64,000 bases of DNA from JAWXTK01 sp044433645 (GTDB taxonomy: Bacteria; Bacteroidota; Bacteroidia; Bacteroidales; Rikenellaceae): the NCBI GenBank assembly GCA_044433645.1, contig JAWXTK010000008.1, positions 1-64,000 of the forward strand, in the 5' to 3' direction. Numbering within the stretch: the stretch's first letter is position 1; every line of letters starts with the position of its first letter. Made by a program: the position numbers and the translations under genes. Shown in pieces: positions 9,792-17,343 of the stretch. Under the pieces are notes generated by a model. The model made no database searches. It was given only the letters and a program-made list of their open reading frames with translations, and had not been told where the DNA came from.

Positions 9792-10169
9792 ATGTTAAAA
9801 CAAGGATTAGAATTTAAAGTTACAACAACAGTTGACGAAAACCTAACAGCGCTACACATGGGCTCAGGCGATATGAGAGTTTATGCTACGCCAGCTATGA
9901 TAGCACTTATGGAAAATGCAGCTATGAAAGCTGTTGCAGAATTCATAGGCGAGGGCAACGCTACCGTTGGCACATTTATGAGCGCAAGCCACATCAAAGC
10001 AAGTGCACTGGGCGAGACCATCACAGCCACAGCAACTCTAACAGAGGTAGAGGGTCGCAAACTTAGCTTTAGAGTCAGCGCATCAGATTCACAGGGGGTA
10101 GTTGGCGAGGGTGAGCACACAAGATTCATCGTTGACAGAGAAAAATTTATGTCTAAAATCACAAAATAA
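9792..10169 (+). CDS. Hotdog-fold thioesterase
   Basis: Small (125 residues) hotdog-fold protein resembling the fluoroacetyl-CoA thioesterase-like group that hydrolyses acyl-CoA thioesters. Typical marks are the segment ATPAMIALMENAA (about 31-43), which forms the central helix with the catalytic Glu, and GTFMSASHIKASALGE (about 60-75). The natural substrate is unknown. It is co-transcribed with the flavodiiron gene (1-bp gap) and phosphofructokinase (14-bp gap), without an obvious metabolic link. Confidence 0.85.
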   Translation: MLKQGLEFKVTTTVDENLTALHMGSGDMRVYATPAMIALMENAAMKAVAEFIGEGNATVGTFMSASHIKASALGETITATATLTEVEGRKLSFRVSASDSQGVVGEGEHTRFIVDREKFMSKITK

Positions 10170-10183
10170 ATACACCAAGACTA

Positions 10184-11419
10184 ATGAAAGAAACAGTAGC
10201 AATCGTAACAGCAGGAGGCCCAGCGCCAGGTATCAACACAGTGATATCTAGTATAGTTAAAACTTTCTTGCAAAAAGGTTATAGAGTAATCGGATTGCAT
10301 GTAGGTTATAAAGGCCTATTTAGCAAGGAGAGAAAAATCACCGAATTTACTTACGAAATAGCAGAGAGTATTTTTAACAGAGGGGGCTCTTTCCTAGCTA
10401 TGAGCCGTTTTAAACCTAAGGACAGCGATTTTGAGGAAAAATTCTGCATAGATTTCTTCACAGAAAATAATATTAAATTACTTGTTACAATTGGTGGCGA
10501 TGACACAGCATCAACAGCTAACAGGGTTACAAAATATTTGGAAAAGAAAAAATATCCTATCGCAAATATTCATGTGCCTAAAACAATAGACAACGACTTG
10601 CCTTTGCCTGAGGGATGCCCAACTTTTGGTTATCAATCAGCTAAGGACAAAGGTGCTCAAATTGCAAGTATCATTATGGACGACGCTAAAGCTTCGGGCA
10701 ACTGGTTTGTTATTTGTGCCATGGGTCGTTCGGCAGGTCACCTAGCTTTTGGTGTGGGTATAGCTTCTCACCTTCCTATGATTATTATTCCTGAGATGTT
10801 TAACAAAACTACAATTACGGTTGATAAAATTGTAAACCTAATCTCATCAACTATCATCAAACGTAAGATGATGGGTATGGAATATGGTGTAGCTATCATC
10901 TCTGAGGGAGTATTCCACGCACTTAGCACAGATGAAATTGCTAAAGCTGGCATCACTTTCTCTTATGACGAACATGGTCACCCAGAGTTAGGCAAGGTAT
11001 CTAAAGCTCAGATTTTCTGCCAGATGATTACAAATAAAATCAATCAAGTAGGTATCAAAGCTAAGATGCGCCCCGAGGAATTAGGCTACGAGGTTAGATG
11101 TGCTGCACCTAACAGCTATGACTTAGTATATTGTACTATGCTAGCTATGGGAGTTTACAAATTATATAAAGAGGGTAAAACTGGTTGCATAGTTTACACA
11201 GAGCCCGACGGAACAATCAAAAGCCTATCTTACAAGGATGCTCAAGACCCTGCGTCAGGCAAAATCCTTCCTAGACTAGTGAATGCTAATGGCGACAAAC
11301 TAAATCTAGTTGCTAACACCATGCTAACGTATATAGGCGAGGATGACTACGAGGCAGCAAAAGCCTATGTAGACAATCCTGAGGAATATGATTTCAAGAA
11401 GATTCTTAAGTGGGAGTAA
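10184..11419 (+). CDS. 6-phosphofructokinase, pyrophosphate-type signature
   Basis: Phosphorylates fructose 6-phosphate in glycolysis. Two donor-site positions are readable. GGDDT (residues 104-108) has Asp107 where ATP enzymes have Gly. PKTIDND (132-138) has Lys133 where ATP enzymes have Gly. Both substitutions are hallmarks of diphosphate:fructose-6-phosphate 1-phosphotransferase, which is reversible and saves ATP. The catalytic base lies in TIDND. The GRSAGHLA and PEMF segments further mark the family. At 411 residues it fits the group of PPi and group-III enzymes. It is the last gene of the operon and is followed by a palindromic repeat. Confidence 0.9.
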   Translation: MKETVAIVTAGGPAPGINTVISSIVKTFLQKGYRVIGLHVGYKGLFSKERKITEFTYEIAESIFNRGGSFLAMSRFKPKDSDFEEKFCIDFFTENNIKLLVTIGGDDTASTANRVTKYLEKKKYPIANIHVPKTIDNDLPLPEGCPTFGYQSAKDKGAQIASIIMDDAKASGNWFVICAMGRSAGHLAFGVGIASHLPMIIIPEMFNKTTITVDKIVNLISSTIIKRKMMGMEYGVAIISEGVFHALSTDEIAKAGITFSYDEHGHPELGKVSKAQIFCQMITNKINQVGIKAKMRPEELGYEVRCAAPNSYDLVYCTMLAMGVYKLYKEGKTGCIVYTEPDGTIKSLSYKDAQDPASGKILPRLVNANGDKLNLVANTMLTYIGEDDYEAAKAYVDNPEEYDFKKILKWE

Positions 11420-11438
11420 AATTTTAAGATTATTATAG

Positions 11439-11561
11439 GGGTGGCTAATAAGTATTTAGATGCAACGCTCTGATTTTCAGCCTAAGCGCAGCGTACTTAA
11501 GGTACGTGAGCATTAGGCAGGAAAAGCTAGAAGGTAGCAGATGAATGCTTATTAGCCACCC
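11439..11561. repeat. Palindromic interspersed repeat, full-length copy (123 bp)
   Basis: Flanked by perfect 14-bp terminal inverted repeats: GGGTGGCTAATAAG at 11439-11452 and CTTATTAGCCACCC at 11548-11561. Nested inside are GCCTAA/TTAGGC (11480-11485, 11513-11518) and CGTAC/GTACG (11492-11496, 11502-11506) around a 5-nt loop. No coding potential or clear target-site duplication is seen. It fills the gap between two convergent genes. A shorter copy lies at 15390 and a fragment at 61593. A MITE-like or REP-like element is inferred. Confidence 0.75.
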
Positions 11562-11565
11562 TTTC

Positions 11566-13116
11566 TTATAAGTATAAAGCAACAGCCTCAGCTACTCTCT
11601 CACCGTCTAAGGCTGCTGAAATTATCCCTCCAGCATAGCCTGCCCCTTCGCCACAGGGGAAAAGACCTTGGATTTCGGGATGCATAAAGGAATCTCTATC
11701 GCGTGGCACTCTAATGGGGGATGAAGTTCTAGATTCTACGCCTAAAATCTGTGCATCGGAACAAACAAAACCTCTAACTTTTCTATCAAAAAGCTTAAAA
11801 CCCTCAACAAGTGAATCGTTAATTATCTTAGGCATCCAGTCCGAAAACTTAGAACTTACCACACCTGGCACATAAGAACTCTTGGGCAGGGAGCGCGAGG
11901 GGCGATTAGACACAAAATCATCTAACCTCTGAGCAGGCGCTATCTGAGCATCTCCTCCTGCAAGTTTCGCTGCCTTTTCATACATTTGTTGATATTCAAG
12001 GCCTGCCAGCACACCAAATTCTTCGATTAAATGAGCATAATCGCTCTCTCTGATTTCAGTTACTATGCCTGAATTTGCAAAATAAGAATTCCTAAGCGAA
12101 GGCGACATTCCGTTGACTACACTCTCGCTGCTATCAGTCATAGCAGGCACAATAAAGCCCCCAGGACACATACAAAAAGAGTAAACACCACGTCCACCTA
12201 CTTGGCTTACAAGAGAATAGCTAGCAGCAGGCAAATAATCACCCCTGCTACTCATTTTATATTGAGCTCTATCTATCAAGGCCTGAGGATGTTCAACCCT
12301 TACGCCCATAGCAAAATTTTTAGCCTCTAACCTCACGCCCGAACTATGTAAACTGCGATAAATATCCTTAGCCGAGTGGCCTGTTGCAAGCACTACGGCT
12401 GCACCTTGATAAATATCATCACCACATTTCACGCCCGTGATTTTGCCCTGCTTAATAATAAATTCACTCACCTTAGCATTAAAAATCACCTTGCCACCAG
12501 AAGATATTATACTCTCACGCATATTTTTTATGATAGTAGGCAATTTATCTGTACCTATATGAGGATGAGCATCATAAAGTATGCTTTCGTCTGCACCATG
12601 GAAATGGAAAACTCGCAAGGCTCTGTTGTAATCACCTCGTTTTTTTGAGCGAGTAAATAATTTCCCGTCCGAGAAAGTTCCTGCCCCACCTTCGCCAAAG
12701 GCATAGTTTGAGTTAGGATTAATCTCAGCATTACGATTTATTTGAGCTATGTCTCGCTTGCGCGCACTTACCTCATTACCTCGCTCTAGGACTATGGGTT
12801 TGTAACCTTTTTCAATTAACCTAAGAGCAGCAAATAAGCCCGCAGGCCCTGAACCTATAACAATAACTTCAGTTTTATTGCTCACATCGGGGTAATCAAA
12901 GTGCACAGCATCTGGCATAACGTCCTCATCTATGTAAAGCTCAACCGAGAGATTCACCTTAATATTTTTGCTACGAGCATCTATCGAACGCTTAACAACA
13001 CGCGCGAGAGCTATATTTTTATCGCTAACACCTGCTCTTTGAGCAGCCAAAGGCACATATATTGTCGCGTCGGATGCTTGCTTAGGTGTTAAAACTAGTG
13101 ATATAATTTTTGGCAT
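11566..13116 (-). CDS. FAD-dependent dehydrogenase (NAD(FAD)-utilizing family)
   Basis: Cytosolic flavoprotein of 516 residues. A Rossmann FAD motif, VIVIGSGPAGLFAALRLIEKG, is at about 84-105, followed by VLERG. Near 140-155 is the family's FGEGGAGTFSDGKLFTR segment, and the C-terminus ends with the second FAD contact, FPCGEGAGYAGGIISAA (about 488-504). The N-terminal 80 residues form a small extra domain seen in this uncharacterised dehydrogenase family (COG2509-like). No substrate is known. The gene is transcribed alone towards the phosphofructokinase gene and has a -7 element (13133-13140) 17 bp upstream. Confidence 0.88.
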   Translation of the reverse strand: MPKIISLVLTPKQASDATIYVPLAAQRAGVSDKNIALARVVKRSIDARSKNIKVNLSVELYIDEDVMPDAVHFDYPDVSNKTEVIVIGSGPAGLFAALRLIEKGYKPIVLERGNEVSARKRDIAQINRNAEINPNSNYAFGEGGAGTFSDGKLFTRSKKRGDYNRALRVFHFHGADESILYDAHPHIGTDKLPTIIKNMRESIISSGGKVIFNAKVSEFIIKQGKITGVKCGDDIYQGAAVVLATGHSAKDIYRSLHSSGVRLEAKNFAMGVRVEHPQALIDRAQYKMSSRGDYLPAASYSLVSQVGGRGVYSFCMCPGGFIVPAMTDSSESVVNGMSPSLRNSYFANSGIVTEIRESDYAHLIEEFGVLAGLEYQQMYEKAAKLAGGDAQIAPAQRLDDFVSNRPSRSLPKSSYVPGVVSSKFSDWMPKIINDSLVEGFKLFDRKVRGFVCSDAQILGVESRTSSPIRVPRDRDSFMHPEIQGLFPCGEGAGYAGGIISAALDGERVAEAVALYL

Positions 13117-13132
13117 AATAAGTATTTTAACG

Positions 13133-13140
13133 CAAAATTA
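13133..13140 (-). promoter_or_regulatory. -7 element for the FAD dehydrogenase gene (TAATTTTG)
   Basis: The minus strand reads TAATTTTG, fitting TAnnTTTG, 17 bp before the ATG at 13116. It lies one base away from an opposing -7 element, making a compact divergent promoter. No clear -33 box is seen. Confidence 0.4.
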
Positions 13141-13141
13141 G

Positions 13142-13149
13142 TATATTTG
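13142..13149 (+). promoter_or_regulatory. -7 element for the glycosyltransferase-dihydroorotase operon (TATATTTG)
   Basis: TATATTTG lies 20 bp before the ATG at 13170. It is back-to-back with the opposing element at 13133-13140, so both genes may have very short leaders. Confidence 0.5.
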
Positions 13150-13169
13150 TACTTAGAATAAAATTTTAT

Positions 13170-13892
13170 ATGCGCAAATTAGTAATTATACCAACATTTA
13201 ACGAGAAAGAGAACATATCTAAAATGATAGATAAGGTCTTTAGCCTCAGCGAGATCTTCGATCTACTCATTATAGACGATGGCTCGCCCGACGGCACTAG
13301 TGATATAGTTAAAGCTCGCATGAGTGAGTTCCCTACAAGGCTTTTTATCATAGAGCGCACGGGTAAATTAGGTCTAGGCACTGCTTATCTAACAGGATTT
13401 AAGTGGGCGCTAGAGCATGATTACGACTATGTTTTTGAGATGGATTGCGATTTTTCGCATAATCCCGACGATTTAATTCGTCTTTACAAGTCAGCTCATG
13501 AGGGCGAAAACGATGTTGTTATAGGCTCGCGCTATATAACTGGGGTAAATGTGATAAACTGGCCTATGAAAAGGCTCCTAATTTCATATTTTGCATCTTA
13601 CTATGTTCGCACAGTGACTCGTATGCCAGTTAGAGATGCTACGGCAGGTTTTGTATGCTACTCTGCTAAAGCCTTAAAAACCATAGATTTAAACAAGATA
13701 AAAATGGTGGGTTACGGCTTTCAAATAGAAATGAAATACAGCGCATGGCGTTTGGGCCTTAAAATCAAGGAAGAAAGCATAATCTTTACCGAGAGGGTGC
13801 TTGGCAACTCAAAAATGAGTAGTGGCATCCTTGGCGAGGCTTTCTGGGGCGTGCTAAAACTAAGATTTAGAAAAATTAAACCAGCCAAATAA
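13170..13892 (+). CDS. Polyprenol-phosphate mannosyltransferase-like GT2
   Basis: Family 2 glycosyltransferase of 240 residues resembling dolichol/polyprenol monophosphomannose synthase (Dpm1 catalytic domain). Visible motifs: VIIPTFNEKENI (5-16), IIDDGSPDGT (34-43), GLGTAYLTGFKWAL (69-82) and the metal-binding EMDCDFSHNPDDL (90-102). It has no C-terminal GtrA-like membrane domain. It likely charges a lipid carrier with a sugar at the inner membrane; the sugar is inferred from family only. Its stop overlaps the next start (TAATG), so translation with dihydroorotase is probably coupled. Confidence 0.88.
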   Translation: MRKLVIIPTFNEKENISKMIDKVFSLSEIFDLLIIDDGSPDGTSDIVKARMSEFPTRLFIIERTGKLGLGTAYLTGFKWALEHDYDYVFEMDCDFSHNPDDLIRLYKSAHEGENDVVIGSRYITGVNVINWPMKRLLISYFASYYVRTVTRMPVRDATAGFVCYSAKALKTIDLNKIKMVGYGFQIEMKYSAWRLGLKIKEESIIFTERVLGNSKMSSGILGEAFWGVLKLRFRKIKPAK

Positions 13893-15226
13893 TGAGCAAA
13901 ACTTTAATAGAAAACGGCACAATAATAAACCAAGGCGAGAGCTTTGAGGGCTACCTTATAATAGACGGCGAATTTATCAGCGAGATAGCTCGTGGAGAAT
14001 ACTTAGCCAACTTTGAGGGCGAGAGAATCAACGCCAAGGGCAAAATCGTTATGCCTGGAGTCATAGACGACCAAGTGCACTTTCGCGATCCAGGGCTAAC
14101 TTACAAGGGCGATATGTTCACCGAATCCCTAGCTGGTGTAGCAGGTGGGGTAACCTCGTTTATGGATATGCCTAACACCACGCCTCAAACCACTACGCGC
14201 GAATTATTAGAGCAAAAATATGAATATGCTGCCTCTCATGCCCTAGCAAATCACGGTTTTTATCTTGGCGCAACAAACGACAACTTAAAAGAAATCGTAA
14301 ATGTAGATCCAACACTTTGTTGTGGCGTTAAGATTTTTATGGGCTCATCTACGGGCAATATGCTTGTTGACAGCGACAAAGCTCTATCAGCAATTTTTGC
14401 CGAAAGCCCCATACTTATAGCCACTCACTGCGAGCAAGAGGAGATCGTAAAGGCAAACCTAGAGAAAGCCAAACAATTTTATGGTGATAAAATCTCGGCC
14501 GTAGCCCACCCTGAAATCAGAAATGCTGAGGCTTGCTATCGCTGCTCGGCTAGAGCCGTGAAGTTAGCCGACAAATATGGTTCTAACTTGCACGTACTTC
14601 ACCTAAGTAGCGCCCTTGAACTATCATTGTTTGAGGCCAAGGCTATGAGCGAGAAAAAAATCACAAATGAGGTGTGTGTACACCACCTATGGTTCTCAGA
14701 TGAAGATTACGCCCTAAAAGGCAATATGATAAAATGGAATCCTGCTATAAAAAGCATGCAAGACAGAGATGCTCTACGCGAGGGTCTACTATCGGGCAAA
14801 GTCGATGTGATAGCCACAGACCACGCCCCCCACACCTTGGAGGAGAAATCGCGAGGCTACCTTGATGCTCCTTCGGGAGGGCCCATGCTTCAACATTCAC
14901 TAGTTGCGATGATGGAGCTAGCAAATCAAGGGGTATTGTCCAAAGAAAAAGTTGTAGAAAAGATGTGTCACGCCCCAGCGAGTAGATATAAGGTCGTAAA
15001 ACGAGGTTTCTTAAAAGAAGGTTTTTATGCTGATGTTGTGGTTTTAGATGCAAATTCACCATGGCAAGTAGAAAAAAATAATATTTTATACAAATGTGCA
15101 TGGTCGCCTATGGAGGGTGTAACTTTCTCAAATAAAGTAATTTACACATTTATCAACGGCCACAAGGTAAATAATAATGGAGAAATTGATAAAAATTTCC
15201 GTGCAAAAGCTTTGAAATTCCAATAA
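13892..15226 (+). CDS. pyrC: Dihydroorotase
   Basis: Amidohydrolase that cyclises carbamoyl-aspartate to dihydroorotate in pyrimidine synthesis. Metal-site marks: DDQVHFRDPG (about 58-67), ATHCEQEE (about 178-185), VLHLSSA (about 234-240) and the late Asp in ATDHAPHTLEEK (about 307-318). The carbamylated Lys lies in GVKIFMGSSTG (about 144). The length of 444 residues matches the class I/AllB-like type used in Bacteroidetes. It overlaps the glycosyltransferase stop by one base. pyrG and pyrF are also in this window but in other operons. Confidence 0.93.
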   Translation: MSKTLIENGTIINQGESFEGYLIIDGEFISEIARGEYLANFEGERINAKGKIVMPGVIDDQVHFRDPGLTYKGDMFTESLAGVAGGVTSFMDMPNTTPQTTTRELLEQKYEYAASHALANHGFYLGATNDNLKEIVNVDPTLCCGVKIFMGSSTGNMLVDSDKALSAIFAESPILIATHCEQEEIVKANLEKAKQFYGDKISAVAHPEIRNAEACYRCSARAVKLADKYGSNLHVLHLSSALELSLFEAKAMSEKKITNEVCVHHLWFSDEDYALKGNMIKWNPAIKSMQDRDALREGLLSGKVDVIATDHAPHTLEEKSRGYLDAPSGGPMLQHSLVAMMELANQGVLSKEKVVEKMCHAPASRYKVVKRGFLKEGFYADVVVLDANSPWQVEKNNILYKCAWSPMEGVTFSNKVIYTFINGHKVNNNGEIDKNFRAKALKFQ

Positions 15227-15241
15227 CTTGTCTTATCTTTG
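15211..15241 (+). promoter_or_regulatory. Promoter of tRNA-Leu
   Basis: TTTG (15211-15214), a 19-bp spacer, then TATCTTTG (15234-15241). This is a full match to the Bacteroidetes -33/-7 consensus. The tRNA begins 12 bp further on. The -33 box lies within the 3' end of the dihydroorotase gene. Confidence 0.85.
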
Positions 15242-15252
15242 TGCCACGTTAA

Positions 15253-15334
15253 GCGGATATGGCGTAATTGGTAGCCGCGCTAGACTTAGGATCTAGTGTC
15301 TCACGACGTGGGGGTTCGAGTCCCTTTATCCGCA
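15253..15334 (+). tRNA. tRNA-Leu (anticodon UAG)
   Basis: The 82-nt sequence folds as a cloverleaf with a long variable arm. The acceptor stem is GCGGATA/TATCCGC with discriminator A15334. The anticodon stem CTAGA/TCTAG encloses loop CTTAGGA, giving anticodon TAG. The T-loop is GTTCGAGTC. CCA is not encoded. It has its own promoter and a strong terminator. Confidence 0.97.
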
Positions 15335-15338
15335 CAAC

Positions 15339-15383
15339 AAAAGAGGAAATTGATGTCAAAATCAATTTCCTCTTTTGTTTTTT
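15339..15383 (+). terminator. Intrinsic terminator of tRNA-Leu
   Basis: A 16-bp perfect stem, AAAAGAGGAAATTGAT (15339-15354) with ATCAATTTCCTCTTTT (15361-15376), has a 6-nt loop and runs into TTTTGTTTTTT. It begins 4 nt after the tRNA. Confidence 0.9.
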
Positions 15384-15389
15384 CATACA

Positions 15390-15453
15390 GGGTGGCTAAT
15401 AAGTATTAGGATGAAAAGCTAGAAGGCAGCAGATGAATGCTTATTAGTCACCC
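15390..15453. repeat. Palindromic interspersed repeat, short copy (64 bp)
   Basis: It has the same ends as the copy at 11439: GGGTGGCTAATAAG (15390-15403) and CTTATTAGTCACCC (15440-15453, one mismatch). The inside is the right half of the long copy (AAAAGCTAGAAGG, then AGCAGATGAATG). The central nested hairpin is missing, consistent with an internal deletion. It lies between the tRNA terminator and the 3' end of the minus-strand EamA gene. Confidence 0.75.
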
Positions 15454-15462
15454 TACTAGGGT

Positions 15463-16356
15463 TTATTTACTCTTACCTCCATTATATAACCTCAAAGCCA
15501 AGGTAATAACAACTATCCCCACCACAGAATAAAGATTAGGCTCATCACTTTTTAAGAATATCCAGCTAAGCACACAGCCCGAAACTGGAATAATAAACTT
15601 CCACATATTAAGGTCTGACACCTTCACCCCCTTGCGCTGCAAGAGACTATACCAAATAGAAAAACCAGCCGCAGGTATCACCGCAAGCCACAATAGAGAG
15701 GCATAAAACTGCCAATTAAGACTATGGCTGGGAAAATCCTCTAAGGCAAAACCACAACCAAAGAGCATTAAACCTCCAGTGAAATTTGCAAACGAGGTTA
15801 AAAGTATGGGCGAAAGAGTGTTTTTGTATTTAGCCACCATAATGTTGGTGTAGCTGCCTATGATATTGCTAAAGATAAGCATACATACACCTATATAAAA
15901 TACTGCATTAGACTCTTGAGCCACACCTCCCTTGAACCAACTAATAAAAGCAACCCCCGAGAGAGCCAACAACAAGGCCAACATCTTGCGCGTGGTTATC
16001 TTCTCGCCCTTCATAGTAAAGTGAGCCATAACCACCACAAACAAAGGTCCTGCGCCTATAATAATTGCAGAAATATCAGCTGGCACGCGATCGAGCCCCA
16101 TGTAGAAAATACCGTATTGCAGAAAAGTTTGCATAAAAGCAAACACGCTCATAAACTTCCAATTCTCTTTGATTTCCTTAAAAATATCAACCTTTTGATA
16201 CCTCAACAAAGGCAATAACAACAAACCTGCAAGCGTAAATCTCATGCCCGAGAGCAAGATAGGAGGCATAAAACCAAAGGCATATTTAGCCGAGGCAAAG
16301 GCTGAGCCCCAAAGAATACAGGCCAAAGTGGCCAAAAGTTTAGTGGATAAATTCAT
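15463..16356 (-). CDS. EamA/DMT-family transporter
   Basis: Inner-membrane drug/metabolite transporter of 297 residues with about ten hydrophobic helices arranged as two EamA repeats (about 5-140 and 150-290). The N-terminal ACILWGSAFASAKYAF (about 12-27) and the glycine/proline-containing helices fit the family. Substrates of uncharacterised EamA proteins cannot be read from sequence. It is transcribed alone. A divergent small ORF starts 79 bp upstream. Confidence 0.88.
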   Translation of the reverse strand: MNLSTKLLATLACILWGSAFASAKYAFGFMPPILLSGMRFTLAGLLLLPLLRYQKVDIFKEIKENWKFMSVFAFMQTFLQYGIFYMGLDRVPADISAIIIGAGPLFVVVMAHFTMKGEKITTRKMLALLLALSGVAFISWFKGGVAQESNAVFYIGVCMLIFSNIIGSYTNIMVAKYKNTLSPILLTSFANFTGGLMLFGCGFALEDFPSHSLNWQFYASLLWLAVIPAAGFSIWYSLLQRKGVKVSDLNMWKFIIPVSGCVLSWIFLKSDEPNLYSVVGIVVITLALRLYNGGKSK

Positions 16357-16377
16357 TTTAATTAAAAAAGGCCTATA

Positions 16378-16411
16378 ATTGATAGTAATATGATTATTTA
16401 TTATATCTTTG
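16378..16411 (+). promoter_or_regulatory. Promoter for the 54-codon small ORF
   Basis: ATTG (16378-16381), a 22-bp spacer, then TATCTTTG (16404-16411). The -7 match is perfect; the spacer is one base longer than usual. The small ORF's ATG is 24 bp downstream, as for other genes here. Confidence 0.6.
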
Positions 16412-16435
16412 TGTCACACAAAATGATAAAAACGC

Positions 16436-16600
16436 ATGAAATTTAAAGTCTCTAGCAAAACTCGCAGATACATATCTATATTCACCCTCATATTCCACAT
16501 CTACATCTTCACCAAGATAGGCATACACTATTTTGAGCAAAAAGCTAAAATGAAACAACGTGCTCTAATCGAAAACACCAACTCTAATATTATTCCTTAG
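16436..16600 (+). CDS. Small hydrophobic protein, 54 residues
   Basis: An unrecognised small ORF from ATG 16436 to TAG 16600. The N-terminus is basic (MKFKVSSKTRRY). A hydrophobic stretch of about 18 residues follows (about 12-29), then a charged tail (HYFEQKAKMKQRALIEN). This gives the layout of a single-pass small membrane protein. A perfect -7 element lies 24 bp upstream. It converges on mazG and overlaps its 3' end by 11 bp. Support comes from promoter position and composition, not homology. Confidence 0.5.
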   Translation: MKFKVSSKTRRYISIFTLIFHIYIFTKIGIHYFEQKAKMKQRALIENTNSNIIP

Positions 16601-16886
16601 AGGTTTCTTTTTTCTCAAAATTATCTATAATAGCCCTAGTTAAATCAATATTTGCTTGATTTGCTATGCTAATTAGTGCCCAGAGCACATCACCCACCTC
16701 AGAATTCAAATCCTCCTGGATTTTTTTAGGTGAAATAGACGGTTCGCTATGTTTTTGTGCAATAACACGCGCAAGTTCACCCACCTGCTCAGTCAAGACT
16801 GCCATGTTGGTAAGCTCACCTTTACGCCTAGATGCTTTGCGTGCTGTCCAGGCTTCGATTAATTCTTGTGCTTCTTTTATTGTCAT
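16590..16886 (-). CDS. MazG-like nucleotide pyrophosphohydrolase
   Basis: Short (98 residues) all-alpha NTP pyrophosphohydrolase of the MazG-like superfamily, likely a nucleotide-pool housecleaning enzyme. Metal-binding acidic pairs are visible in EQVGELARVIAQ (about 29-40) and EVGDVLWALISIAN (about 65-78). It overlaps the dtd stop by 4 bp (ATGA arrangement), so translation with dtd is probably coupled. Its 3' end overlaps the opposing small ORF. Confidence 0.85.
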   Translation of the reverse strand: MTIKEAQELIEAWTARKASRRKGELTNMAVLTEQVGELARVIAQKHSEPSISPKKIQEDLNSEVGDVLWALISIANQANIDLTRAIIDNFEKKETSKE

Positions 16887-17335
16887 TGCATATTTTTTGA
16901 ATCCATAAATATAGTAACAGGCCCGTCGTTCAAAAGCTCAACTTTCATGTCTGCGCCAAAAATCCCCGTCGCCACAGTTTTTTGTGTTAGCTGTTCAAGT
17001 TCTTTAACAAAACTTTGGTAAAGAGGTCTTGAGATAGGCTCTGGGGCAGCATTTATGTAAGAAGGTCTGTTTCCTCGCTTGGTCAAAGCATGGAGAGTAA
17101 ACTGACTTATCGCCAAAATATCTCCCCCCACTTGCCCAACGCTGAGGTTCATCACCCCCTCGGCGTCATCAAAAATCCTAAGTCCCACACATTTCTGCGC
17201 CAAGTACTTAGCATCTTCTAAAGTATCTTCTCTTTCCACGCCCACTAAAATCAAGAGTCCACGCTCAATAGAGCCAACTATTTCGCCCTCAACCTTGACA
17301 CTCGCGCGCGTAACCCTTTGAATTAATACCCTCAT
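16883..17335 (-). CDS. dtd: D-aminoacyl-tRNA deacylase
   Basis: Removes D-amino acids (and glycine from tRNA-Ala) from mischarged tRNAs. At 150 residues it is the usual length. The two catalytic signatures are present: SQFTLHA (about 78-84) and the cross-subunit Gly-Pro motif NDGPVTIF (about 136-143). It is part of the minus-strand set ilvE-dtd-mazG, 8 bp after ilvE. Confidence 0.96.
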   Translation of the reverse strand: MRVLIQRVTRASVKVEGEIVGSIERGLLILVGVEREDTLEDAKYLAQKCVGLRIFDDAEGVMNLSVGQVGGDILAISQFTLHALTKRGNRPSYINAAPEPISRPLYQSFVKELEQLTQKTVATGIFGADMKVELLNDGPVTIFMDSKNMQ

Positions 17336-17343
17336 TTTTTATT

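Noticed and set aside
11439..11561. The palindromic repeat as a simple bidirectional terminator
   Set aside because: The ends are not followed by a clear T-run on either strand, and the 14-bp ends recur at 15390 with a different interior, which fits an interspersed element better.
12376..12648. Plus-strand open frame inside the FAD dehydrogenase gene
   Set aside because: It is antisense to a strongly supported gene, with no promoter or protein-like composition.
15339..15376. Inverted repeat beside tRNA-Leu as an integration attachment site
   Set aside because: It is a textbook terminator stem with a T-run; no integrase or duplicated tRNA end is present.
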